A model generated the notes under the pieces. The model searched no databases. It had not been told where the DNA came from and saw only the letters and a list, made by a program, of their open reading frames with translations. DNA of 64,000 nt, from assembly GCF_964204645.1 (NCBI RefSeq), contig NC_134031.1, positions 9,338,501 through 9,402,500 of the forward strand. Reading direction: 5' to 3'. This document shows, piece after piece, positions 29,201-38,699 of this stretch. Position 1 is the stretch's first letter, and every line of letters starts with the position of its first letter. The position numbers and the translations under genes are program-made. The stretch is from Tubulanus polymorphus. Lineage: Eukaryota > Nemertea > Palaeonemertea > Tubulaniformes > Tubulanidae.

Positions 29201-29556
29201 TTATTTATCAAAAAATTACTATCTTCAAAATATTTAGTTATCTTATTTATGATTATTTCAACATTTATTTCATTACTAGTTTCATTTGTATATATTTCAA
29301 TTATTATTTTTTTAATATCATCGATGATAAAATCTTCATCTAATTCATAAAATCTTAAAGATTCTCTAATTAAATTAGTAATCTTTTCTACATTTAAAGT
29401 TTCTTTATCTATTGTTGTTTCATACTCAAATGTTGTTTCATTAGAAAATGCAATATTTTTAATATGTGTAATTACATCATTAATGTTAAATTGCATTTCT
29501 TTCTCACGTTTAAAATCAAATCCAAAACATATACTCGGTCCAACAGTTATATTCAT
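29197..29556 (-). CDS. 119-residue acidic protein, copy B, unknown function
   Basis: Begins MNITVGPSICFGFDFKREKE and continues as an acidic helical protein. It is the homologue of 6104-6460, with a different last few residues (DSNFLINK). The start is in TATATAAATG. No recognisable domain. It lies immediately after the penton-like gene, so an accessory structural role is possible but unproven. Confidence 0.7.
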   Translation of the reverse strand: MNITVGPSICFGFDFKREKEMQFNINDVITHIKNIAFSNETTFEYETTIDKETLNVEKITNLIRESLRFYELDEDFIIDDIKKIIIEIYTNETSNEINVEIIINKITKYFEDSNFLINK

Positions 29557-29572
29557 TTATATATCAAAAAAA

Positions 29573-30327
29573 TTACTCTCTACATCTTATAACTAATTCA
29601 TATATCACAGGAAAGTTATTTAAATCAATTAAGTATCCATTATGATTTCTTATTTCTAATTTAAAATTATTAAATTTAGGAATGCAAGGTTTAAAATCAC
29701 ATTCTGTTAAATTATAATTTATTTGAGTTCCAAATTGTTTAACATTTTTAGCGGTAAAATATTTAGTATACTAGAACTACAAATTGTTTCTTTAGTTGCT
29801 TCGAATGTTTTTGTAGGATCGATTAAATTGCAATAAATATAAAAGTGTGTAAAAGGTATTATATTTGAGCTGCCTTCTGCGTTTCCAGTAACTGTAAGTG
29901 GTTTAATTCCTAACATTTTAGCCAGTGGTTTGTTTACCATAAATTTATGTTGTTCATTAGATATTTTTATTCTTATTTTATTAGTACTATCAATTTTATT
30001 AAATTTAATTTCAAATACAGAAGTGCCCCCGATTTTCAACCGAGCTCTTCTATTAATTTCCTGCGCTAATGATTCTAAATTATATAATCCTGGTTTTAAA
30101 AATATATGAAACCATTTATCTTTATTTCTCATATAAATCATAAACCCTCTATGTTCAAAAGTTTTATCTGATATATTATAAAAAGAATTACATAAACTTA
30201 TATTAACTAATTTTAAATCTACACAATTCTTAAATTCTCTATCTAATTGAACTAGTAAATTATGAGATTTATAATTTGTAAGCCTTCTAGAATCTACAAA
30301 TATTCTGTATTCTTTTAATTCTACCAT
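29573..30327 (-). pseudogene. penton-like (putative minor capsid) protein, copy B, frameshifted
   Basis: The frame from ATG 30327 is open for 202 residues to 29719: NLLVQLDREFKNCVDLKLVN, FYNISDKTFEHRGFMIYMRN and FLKPGLYNLESLAQEINRRA. It then loses one base at about 29749 relative to copy A and ends early; the C-terminal 50 or so residues continue in another frame to 29573. The alternating strand pattern and the FYNIS..F and LKPGLYNLESL motifs resemble single jelly-roll minor capsid (penton) proteins of Polintons, a moderate-confidence guess. About 251 residues when unbroken. Confidence 0.6.
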
Positions 30328-30344
30328 TTATTTTACATATTTTC

Positions 30345-30686
30345 TTATTCGAAATCTATTTTATGGTGCCCTTTTTCATTCTTACCTTTATATACGAAAT
30401 AGAAATCTCCAGAACATAATTCTTCTAGATCTTCACTTGATAATCTATGAAATCTATCTGGTAAATATGTTCTGAATTTATATGTATTTCCTTTTAATCC
30501 TTCATATTCTAAATGAATTACTAATTTATCTCCATATTTATTAGTAATTGTTTCAATGTTAGTAATTAAATATTTCTTGTGAATTGTTAACTCAGTTAGT
30601 TTTTTAAATTTATAATCTACAGATTTGACGCTTGAAGTATCTTTAATTCTATCTAAGAATTCACTGTGTACTTGTTTACTCTCCAT
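30345..30686 (-). CDS. 113-residue conserved protein, possibly nucleic-acid binding
   Basis: Contains KKYLITNIETITNKYGDKLV, TYKFRTYLPDRF and a C-terminal YKGKNEKGHHKIDFE. The strand-rich pattern is what one expects of a small OB-fold-like protein, and its location next to the DNA polymerase would suit a single-stranded DNA-binding protein, but this is inference. A diverged homologue survives as an isolated fragment at 56982-57309. The gene is absent from copy A because of a deletion. Its start is in TATAATAAATG. Confidence 0.7.
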   Translation of the reverse strand: MESKQVHSEFLDRIKDTSSVKSVDYKFKKLTELTIHKKYLITNIETITNKYGDKLVIHLEYEGLKGNTYKFRTYLPDRFHRLSSEDLEELCSGDFYFVYKGKNEKGHHKIDFE

Positions 30687-30714
30687 TTATTATACAAATT
30701 TTTATTGAAATTTA

Positions 30715-33700
30715 TTAACACGCTAGAATCCTTTTCATAATCTCATTTTCTTTTGTTTCTTCTCTTTTGAATTTTATATATTCATCTAAATTGCAACCAT
30801 AGGCGACTGTGTGGATTCCATCATCTAAAATATATCTTTTATCATCAAATGGGTTAAGACTTATCTTCTCTATCTCTTCAATATACATTTCATGATCTTC
30901 AGATCTTAAACATTTCATCTTATGTTTTCTAACTTCTTCATTAAATATACAATTGATGTAATCTTTGAAATGAATATTCTTTTCTACTACACTTTTTGTT
31001 ATTCCTTTTAACTTTTTAGCTTCATGTTCTTTAGTTTTATATGAATACATTTTAGATCGAATACCTATGAATTCAATCATTTCTTCACCACCTAATTCAT
31101 CTTTGAATTTACCGGGAACTTTTTTATTATCATTGGTAAACAATTCATGATCTTTAGGATAGTTACTAAAATCAAAATGATGTTTTAATGTTTTTAAATC
31201 ATCTGTTATATTATTAGTTTTTATCTTTAATATGTAACTGTCAGTATCAAAATATAAGATTTCTATATGCTTTTCTCCAAAATGAGGTTGTAATACATTA
31301 TAATAGAATTCATACATCAATAGCTTTGAAATGTCTAAAACTGCAGCTCCAACATAAATTGGTTTATTAAATTTCATTGAAGTTCTTCTCATCTTAACTG
31401 CTGCTAAATTTTCATCAAATATTCTGTTACCTATAAACTTAGGATATGATTGTAAATGCCTTATCCTTTTACCATTACTAACTAACTCAATATCATTTCT
31501 ATTTCTAATATTTTCACAAGTCTTACCATAGAACGCATTGTTCATTAACTTAAAAAAATCTTTTTCAAAATCAGTTTTAGATTTAGTTCTCTGTGTAGTA
31601 TTAAAATCTATATATTTTTCTAACCATTTAGATTGACTGAATGAAATATATCTATGTACTTTTTTTAATATCATTCCTTGTCTCAAATAAAACTTCAACA
31701 TTCTATAATGCACAACGTAATTATATTTATCTTCTTGAGTTACCATTAACTTTTCAGTATGAATATGATTATCGGGTTTAATTCTTTTTTGATAATTTGA
31801 TAATTCTTCATGTTTAACAGTTTTATGTTCGGGACAATATGCTAGATTTCTAGATTTGAATTTAATATTTTCAGGATATTCTAAATCTACAACAAAGAAG
31901 TAACCAGTATCTGAATCATCTGCAATATCTAGAATTCTTTTCTTCCAATCAAATTTATCAATTTGTAAAACTTCAGTTATTTCAAACATCCCATAAGGTT
32001 GTGGTTCCATCATTGCCCAACCATAAAGATTATTTGCATCTATGTATAATAATTTATATCCAGGATTATCATTTACATTGAAATATGTATCACCTAATAC
32101 ACCTGAAACACCTCCTCTTATAGATTTTTCAAATAATAGTAATTGATCTATATTTGTTAACAAATCCATTTTTATATCTGTAAATTTTAATCCACAATCC
32201 CATGTTAATCCTGGTGATGAATAACAATGACAAGGATCAATGTTAAAATATTTTAGGTTTACATCTCTAAACCTTTCGAATATATCGGTTAATAATAATA
32301 CATCTGATTTTAAATATAAATCTACTAATTGCCCATGATTTTCTATTTTGAAATGATTCCAAATATTCAATGTTCTATTATATACTTCATCTTTAACATA
32401 TTCATTTTTTAATTCATCATAAAATTGTTCTTTTAATAATTCAGTTATTTTAAAATCATAATGATTTTTATAGAAAGAATATGGAATTGCTCCTTTATAT
32501 CTCATTAATTGAAAATCATCATTATTTGGGTAATATTCTTTTAATATCTTTAATTCGTCATCAACTAATGATTTTGATAAGTTATCTAATGAACTACTTA
32601 AAAATCTATATGAATCTATAAATCTTAAGCATCCAAATTGGAAAGATATATAATTCTCAGATGTTTTAGCTAACATTCTAAATTTATAAGTTGGTATTTT
32701 ATCTTTTGATCTATTTGAATTTAATATTTCTATTTCATTATTGATTTCTTCTATTTTATGACATAACTGTTTGATGAATAAATGCGCGTCATACCCCGAT
32801 AGATTATGAAATTGTAAGTTACAATTCTCATGTGCCGCGCCTCTAAACTTTCCATTCAAATGATCATGGTCTCTTACTTTTTTATCTTTATAATTAAATA
32901 TCTTTTCACAATAATAACATTTATCTGCAAACTCAAATTCTTCTTTATCTTCTTCTGTCATAATTATTTCTTTATTTGTATTCAATAATTTACTAAATCT
33001 TATTTCATATTCAATTAATAAGTCACAAAAATGATTGATAACATTTTCATTTCTATAATTATAATATTCACTTTCGATTAGTTCTGGATAATTAGATTTA
33101 ATATATAACCCGAAAGCTGCAGCTGATTGATGAATCTTTTTAATAGTATTTGTTATTGGTGGTTCATCTGAATAATCACTTTCATTAGAATTTAATTTCT
33201 TTCTTTTATAATATATATCTTTTCTATCTTTATCTGTTAATTCTTTATTTAATGATTCAAAATCTCCATATATTACAAATGGTACTTTATTTTTGTAATC
33301 ATATTTTTTGAATTCTAATATTTTATCCTTTTCATTTGGTAAAACTAATTTACAATAATCATGATTATCACATAGTTGTTTATGATTTAATAATGCACCT
33401 TCAGTTCTGAATTTATGTAAACATTTTCTACATAGATATATTTTATTATCAAAATCATTTTCTGATTTAAAAAATAAATCGATTTGTTTAATCCACATGT
33501 AATGATTCTCATAATATAGTATATCTATAACATCATTTGAATCATAATCTTTTGATAGGTATAAAGGTACTAATGTATAATGTTTAATATTATTTCCTTT
33601 TGTATTTGGTAATTTGATTAAATCAAATACATTTATCTTTATATTATTATCTCTTTCTATTTTTGGGATGTTTTTAATTCTAACAGGATACTTATCTATC

Positions 33701-34359
33701 TTATAATTATTTTCAAATGGTTTATAATGAGTTAATCTAAAACTATGTGTAATATCTTCTGTTGGATGTAAACAACTTATTATAGCCCATAGAAAACATT
33801 TATCATCTTCATTTTGTATATTTATTACACCATTAGTTTTAAATGGTAGTTTAATATAACTTGTTCCATTTATACTATCATCTTTATAATATGATGAATT
33901 ATTTTCATCAATTGGTTTTGATTTAGTTAACTTATTATATTTTGTGTTATAAACATGTAAAGTCATAAATATTATCTCATCAAATATTAAACCAGATCCT
34001 TCAAAATATTTCTCTTCTATTTTAGTTTTTATTTCATTATAACATTTATTTAATTTATCATCTATATGTTGTTTAGATATAATATGTTGTGAATGAGAAT
34101 TTATATTATATATTGGTTTATCTTCAGATTTTATAAACTTTACTTTAACTGATATACTAATTTTTGGATATTCTACGTTTGTAATTATTTTTATTATTTC
34201 TTTCATATTTTCTAAATGTTTTTTATTTTCTTCTAATGTTTTACCTTTATGAAATTTAAACTCGATAGCTGCTGGACCAATATCACTTTTAAATGCTTCG
34301 GTTATCTCTATATCTTTTTTATTATCTAATGAATTAATATAATTTCTTACATCTTCCAT
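30715..34359 (-). CDS. protein-primed DNA polymerase B, copy B main frame
   Basis: 1214 residues. Motifs in order: a cysteine region NEDDKCFLWAIISCLHP (about 185), Exo I GDFESLN (about 363), a zinc/HNH-like block CYYCEKIF..VRDHDHLNGKFRG (about 480-510), Exo II HNLSGYDAHLF (about 525), Exo III YLKSDVLLLTD (about 685), Pol A LYIDANNLYGWAMM (about 773), Pol B KLMNNAFYGK (about 930), Pol C YFDTDSY (about 1041) and KFKDELGG (about 1086). It copies the element using a protein primer and proofreads. The original start is the zinc-finger ATG at 34714; a 2-base loss near 34488 separates the parts. Just ahead of Exo II this copy is ten residues shorter than copy A. Confidence 0.95.
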   Translation of the reverse strand: MEDVRNYINSLDNKKDIEITEAFKSDIGPAAIEFKFHKGKTLEENKKHLENMKEIIKIITNVEYPKISISVKVKFIKSEDKPIYNINSHSQHIISKQHIDDKLNKCYNEIKTKIEEKYFEGSGLIFDEIIFMTLHVYNTKYNKLTKSKPIDENNSSYYKDDSINGTSYIKLPFKTNGVINIQNEDDKCFLWAIISCLHPTEDITHSFRLTHYKPFENNYKIDKYPVRIKNIPKIERDNNIKINVFDLIKLPNTKGNNIKHYTLVPLYLSKDYDSNDVIDILYYENHYMWIKQIDLFFKSENDFDNKIYLCRKCLHKFRTEGALLNHKQLCDNHDYCKLVLPNEKDKILEFKKYDYKNKVPFVIYGDFESLNKELTDKDRKDIYYKRKKLNSNESDYSDEPPITNTIKKIHQSAAAFGLYIKSNYPELIESEYYNYRNENVINHFCDLLIEYEIRFSKLLNTNKEIIMTEEDKEEFEFADKCYYCEKIFNYKDKKVRDHDHLNGKFRGAAHENCNLQFHNLSGYDAHLFIKQLCHKIEEINNEIEILNSNRSKDKIPTYKFRMLAKTSENYISFQFGCLRFIDSYRFLSSSLDNLSKSLVDDELKILKEYYPNNDDFQLMRYKGAIPYSFYKNHYDFKITELLKEQFYDELKNEYVKDEVYNRTLNIWNHFKIENHGQLVDLYLKSDVLLLTDIFERFRDVNLKYFNIDPCHCYSSPGLTWDCGLKFTDIKMDLLTNIDQLLLFEKSIRGGVSGVLGDTYFNVNDNPGYKLLYIDANNLYGWAMMEPQPYGMFEITEVLQIDKFDWKKRILDIADDSDTGYFFVVDLEYPENIKFKSRNLAYCPEHKTVKHEELSNYQKRIKPDNHIHTEKLMVTQEDKYNYVVHYRMLKFYLRQGMILKKVHRYISFSQSKWLEKYIDFNTTQRTKSKTDFEKDFFKLMNNAFYGKTCENIRNRNDIELVSNGKRIRHLQSYPKFIGNRIFDENLAAVKMRRTSMKFNKPIYVGAAVLDISKLLMYEFYYNVLQPHFGEKHIEILYFDTDSYILKIKTNNITDDLKTLKHHFDFSNYPKDHELFTNDNKKVPGKFKDELGGEEMIEFIGIRSKMYSYKTKEHEAKKLKGITKSVVEKNIHFKDYINCIFNEEVRKHKMKCLRSEDHEMYIEEIEKISLNPFDDKRYILDDGIHTVAYGCNLDEYIKFKREETKENEIMKRILAC

Positions 34360-34714
34360 GTATGGTCTTTTATTGTTTAATTTATTTTTTATTCTTTTAA
34401 TTGTCTTATGTTTCTTATCGTTATCATTATCAAAATAATCTTCACCTGAAATATCATTATTCTTATTTCTAATATGACTTAGATTTTAAATGTTCTTTAT
34501 AATATCTTTTATCACTGAATGATTGATTACATGTATCACATTTGTATGTTTCTTTTTCATCCTTTAATTCTTCTAATTTATTTTCTAATATATCATCTTT
34601 ATATTCTAGTTTCAATTTATTCTCTAAATGTGTTCTAGTTTTATTGTGTCTTGCTTTTTGGGATTTATCTATATCGATATTACATGTTGGGCAGTAGTAC
34701 TTATTTGCTTCCAT
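34360..34714 (-). pseudogene. N-terminal zinc-finger part of the polymerase gene, frameshifted, copy B
   Basis: ATG 34714 opens MEANKYYCPTCNIDIDKSQK with two C2H2 fingers (CPTC..HNKTRTH and CDTC..HLKSKS), then stops at 34469 after 81 residues. In copy A the equivalent frame runs on into the polymerase, so the two are one gene. The first 29 codons lie inside the terminal inverted repeat. Zinc fingers at the polymerase N-terminus could recognise the element ends, an attractive but unproven idea. Confidence 0.82.
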
Positions 34715-35210
34715 TTTAATACTATATTTTTTATTAAAATTGATTTTAGAAGTTCAATGATTTAAATGTTATTCATATATATATGAATATTTTAAGAGTA
34801 ATAGGGGTTTAGTTGTTTCATATCAAAGGTTTAATGATCGAGTTCATTAATAACATATATTAAAAGTAATTAAAAAACTATAATATATTTTCATAACCGC
34901 GTGCATTTCAGTTGAATAATAGAATAATAGAATAATTACTATCATTTGAATATATTTGATTATTTGAATTTGTGTATTGTAATTAAATCAATTGGTCGCG
35001 GAGCGGAGCGGTAGCGAAGTGGAGCGACCAATTGATTTAATACAATATGCTTTTTATATTATTGATATCTTAGAATAAATATTTAGTTTTGATATAAAAT
35101 GCACGCGGTTATGAAAATATATTATAGTTTTTTAATTACTTTTAATATTTTGTTTTTTAATGGGCTCGACCTTTCGACCTTTGGTATGAAACAACTAAAC
35201 CCCTATTACT
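34626..35210. repeat. right terminal inverted repeat of copy B (585 bp)
   Basis: Inverted match of 16413-16997. It starts inside the zinc-finger coding sequence at AAATGTG and ends CCCCTATTACT. Confidence 0.95.
34797..35210. repeat. right terminal palindrome of copy B
   Basis: Same 414-bp imperfect palindrome as 16413-16826, with apical hairpin at 34983-35040. Both ends read AGTAATAGGGG/CCCCTATTACT, so the true element end is decided by the target duplication that follows. Confidence 0.92.
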
Positions 35211-35216
35211 TACGCT
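35211..35216. other. target site duplication TACGCT (right)
   Basis: Exact copy of 16407-16412, immediately after the terminal CTATTACT. Confidence 0.95.
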
Positions 35217-35660
35217 TTTTGTTTGAACCAAAACTATTCTTCATTCTGAAAGCTATGTTATTGTTGAAATGAAAAACTCTTTGTCCCGGCAAAAAATTTG
35301 GTTGAGCGAAAACAAATTTTTCGAACGAATGTGTGAATGAAAACAATTCTGTTCGATTGAACAAAATACTTAATACTTTTGGTTCGGAGAAAAAACTTTT
35401 TACAATATACTTGTTCGAACGAAAAACTTAATGTTCTGACAAGAAAATTCTGTTCAAATTCAAACGATTCTGTTAGATCGGACGATTGTTCGAACGAAAA
35501 AACCATTTGTTTCAACAAAAAAGTTTGTTCAACTTTGTTCTAACGATTTTTTCAAATTGGTTCAATCGAACAGAATATTATTGGTTCGAACGAAATAAAT
35601 TTTTTTTCCGTAGAAAGTATTTACAAGCGAAAGGTCTTTTGAACGAGAAAAAAGATATTT
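35217..35660. repeat. degenerate TTCGAACGAAAA-rich low-complexity stretch
   Basis: Irregular repeats of GTTCGAACGAAAAA, TTGTTCGAACG and GACAAGAAAATTCTGTTC. Related words occur at 13225-13245 and 16370-16405, the left flank of the Polinton. Frames across it are artefacts of the simple sequence. Confidence 0.6.
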
Positions 35661-35689
35661 CTTGGGCTCCGCAGTAACTCAAAGCCGGA

Positions 35690-36000
35690 CGTAGGTTGGC
35701 CTTGTGACGTGATGCGATCCTTGCGTTGCATCGCAAGTTTCGGTGCAAATCGGTTGCGATACGATTGTCAGCGACTGTGTGCGACTAGTTTCTGCCAGTC
35801 GCAAGAGCACGTAGGTCGGTTGTGACAGTATCGTCGCGTTGCAGAAAGTAGAACACGTGCGACTCCTTGTCACTGGCGTTGCTGACAGTCACAACCTGTC
35901 GCAAGGGAGCGTAGGTCGATGAGATGTTGCGACACAATCGTCGCAGGCGGACGCAGTGAATGGCCTCGCAGTGAGTCACAAGCAATCGCAAGGCCGACCC
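35690..36000. repeat. GTCGCA/TGCGAC-rich segment
   Basis: More than ten occurrences of GTCGCA, GCGAC or TTGCGA in 300 bases, including GTCGCAAGAGCACGTAGGTCG and a related GTCGCAAGGGAGCGTAGGTCG (key shared part GTAGGTCG). GC-richer than its surroundings. Probably a degenerate tandem repeat; nothing coding. Confidence 0.5.
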
Positions 36001-36189
36001 ACCCCCGGCTTAAGTCATAGGAATCAAAGAAATACCAGTTTCATTTATGATGAAAAGTCTGGCTTATAAAGCTGTCTGCTCAGACGAAATTTTCAAAAAA
36101 ATCTTCATTTTTGTCAATAAAATTGATAATTGTGATTGATCGTTACAAGTCAGAACCAGTAAATCACTAATTAACATGCACTTTGATAA

Positions 36190-36902
36190 ATCTGATTCCT
36201 CCTTTACAGTGAACTTAGCTTTAACCTAGTAGACTAGCCTATGTAGGCCTATGTATATGCGTAGGCCTAACATCCGGACAGATTGGTCGTGGGCCTATTG
36301 AATAACAACCCTCCTAAATGTCGAAAATTTTGTTTTGAAGTTCAATCCAATGAGTCCGTTAATAAACGCAACAATTATACTGTGTTTGTTTGAGACAGTA
36401 AAGCTCAGCACCGGTAGGCCTAAATCCACGTAAAACTCGATAAACACTTCAAGCGACAAAGCAAACGATCTCCTTTCCCCCACAGCGAACGCTTACTCCG
36501 AATGTGACGAGTCCAGTATACGGAAAGGTGTGTGTTATATACTTGTATTTAGTAAATACCTTGTGCATTTGACAATGATCGGTATGTACTGTAGGAAATA
36601 TCGAGTATCGATGGTATTGATATAGAGGTTGAAGCCCGCGGCCGAATAAAGTAATATATTCTTTTATTTGGATACCTCGTCGACATAACAGCTTTTCTCC
36701 GCTATATCTCTTCGGCGTGTTTCGTTTAGGCCTACGACTCCCCGGTATACTTATGATTATCTTAGTAAATACACGGTTAATTTGGTATAGAAAAATAGGT
36801 ATTGTTAAACTAACTGCTTGAAGCCCGCAACCAAATCACTGGTAGTAATAAATTAATTTGTACTCGATTCGATTCTCATGATGAGGAGAAACTCGCAGCT
36901 GA
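36190..36902. repeat. left copy of direct repeat flanking minisatellite array 4
   Basis: From the GTAGGCCTATGTATATGCG region through CATCCGGACAGATTGGTCG, GAAGTTCAATCCAATGAGTC and CGGCGTGTTTCGTTTAGGCC to GAGGAGAAACTCGCAGCTGAT, this stretch is repeated at 38760-39520 with few changes. No gene. Confidence 0.85.
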
Positions 36903-38662
36903 TCAAAACCAAAATGGTGAATTGTCGCGGGCGACAAAACCAAAATAATGAATTGTCGCGGGGCGATAAAACCGTAATAATGAATTGTCACGGGCGATAA
37001 AACCAAAATAATGAATTATCGCGGGCGACAAAACCAAAATAATGAATTATCGCGGGCGATAAAACCAAAATATTGAATTGTCGCGGGCGACAAATCAAAA
37101 AAAAAAATTGTCGCGGGCGACAAAACCAAAAAAAAATTGTCGTGGGCGACAAAACCAAAATAATGAATTGTCGCGGGCGATAAAACCAATATAATGAATT
37201 GTTCCGGGCGACAAAACCAAAATGGTGAATTGTCGCGGGCGACAAAACCAAAATAATGAATTGTCACGGGGCGATAAAACCGTAATAATGAATTGTCACG
37301 GGCGATAAAACCAAAATAATGAATTATCGCGGGCGACAAAACCAAAATAATGAATTATCGCGGGCGATAAAACCAAAATATTGAATTGTCGCGGGCGACA
37401 AATCAAAAAAAAAAATTGTCGCGGGCGACAAAACCAAAAAAAAATTGTCGTGGGCGACAAAAACAAAATATAAAACCAAAATAATGAATTGTCGCGGGCG
37501 GTAAAACCGTAATAATGAATTGTCGCGGGCGATAAAACCAAAATAATGAATTATCGCGGGCGACAAAACCAAAATGATGAATTATCGCGGGCGCCAAAAC
37601 CAAAAAAAAAATTGTCGCGGGCGACAAAAACAAAATATAAAACCAAAATAATGAATTGTCGCGGGCGACAAAACTAAAAAGAAGGATTGTCGCGGGCGAC
37701 AAAACCAAAATAATGAATTGTCGCTGGCGATAAAACCAAAATAATGAATTGTCGCAGGCGATAAAACCGGGACAAAAAAAAATTGTCGAGGGCGATAAAA
37801 CCAAAATTATGAATTGTTGCGTGCGACAAAACCACAACAATGAATTGTCGCAGGCGATAAAACCAAAATAATGAATTGTCGTGGGCGACAAAACCAAAAT
37901 ATTGATTTGTCGCGGGTGACAAAACCAAATTAATGAATTGTCGCTGGCGATAAAACCAAAATAATCAATTGTTCCGGGCGATAAAACCAAAATAATCAAT
38001 TGTCGCTGGCGATAAAACCAAAATATTGAATTGTCGCGGGCGACAAAACCAAAATATTGATTTGTCGCGGGCGATAAAACCAAAACAATGAATTGTCGCG
38101 GGCGATAAAACCAAAAAATTGAATTGTCGCGGGCGATAAAACCAAAATCTTGAATTGTCCCGGGCGACAAAACCAAAATATTGAATTGTCGCGGGTGACA
38201 AAACCAAATTAATGAATTGTCGCGGACGATAAAACCAAAATATTTAATTGTCGCGGGCGATAAAACCAAAATCTTGAATTGTCCCGGGCGACAAAACCAA
38301 AATATTGAATTGTCGCGGGCGACAAAACCAAACTAATGAATTGTTGTGGGCGATAAAACCAAAATAATGAATTGTCGCGGGCGATAAAACCGCGACAAAA
38401 AAAAAATTGTCGCGGGCGATAAAACCAAAATAATGAATTGTCGCGTGCGACAAAACCAAAATAATGAATTGTCGCGGGCGATAAAACCAAAATAATGAAT
38501 TGTCGCGGGCGATAAAACCAAAATATTGAATTGTCGTGGGCGACAAAACCAAAATATTGATTTGTCGCGGGTGACAAAACCAAATTAATGAATTGTCGCG
38601 GGCGATAAAACCAAAATAATGAGTTGTCGCGGGCGATAAAACCGAAATAATGTTTTGTCGCG
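36903..38662. repeat. 31-bp minisatellite array 4 (largest)
   Basis: Roughly 55 units over 1.76 kb with TGAATTGTCGCGGGCGA and TAAAACCAAAAT. Units alternate between GCGACAAAAC and GCGATAAAAC. A block of about ten units starting AACCAAAATGGTGAATTGTC at 36907 is repeated from about 37215, a higher-order repeat of about 308 bp. Some units carry indels such as AAAAAAAAATTG. Confidence 0.95.
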
Positions 38663-38699
38663 TTATTTTAGTTTTGTGGTTTTGTCATAATGTCGCCCT

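Larger units (their letters stand above)
16413..35210. mobile_element. complete Polinton/Maverick element, copy B (18.8 kb)
   Basis: Bounded by 585-bp terminal inverted repeats and a perfect TACGCT duplication. It encodes the Polinton hallmarks: retroviral-type integrase, FtsK/HerA-like packaging ATPase, protein-primed DNA polymerase B, a putative double jelly-roll capsid protein and a penton-like protein. Genes run rightward from 18352 to 22004 and leftward from 34714 to 22652, meeting at 22005-22651. The terminal repeats differ at about two bases, so insertion is recent. Even so, breaks are seen in the polymerase N-terminus, the penton-like gene and the 490-residue protein. I find no recognisable adenovirus-type cysteine protease. 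Confidence 0.96.

Noticed and set aside
16413-35210. Free-living giant virus or virophage contig, or bacterial contamination
   Set aside because: The exact 6-bp duplication and eukaryotic retroelements, SINEs and MITEs on both sides show integration in an animal genome.
35258-35677. Frames in the TTCGAACGAA-rich stretch
   Set aside because: Low-complexity sequence gives open frames on both strands without any protein-like composition.
36903-38662. CRISPR array
   Set aside because: The units are contiguous 31-bp tandem repeats without unique spacers, in an animal genome.
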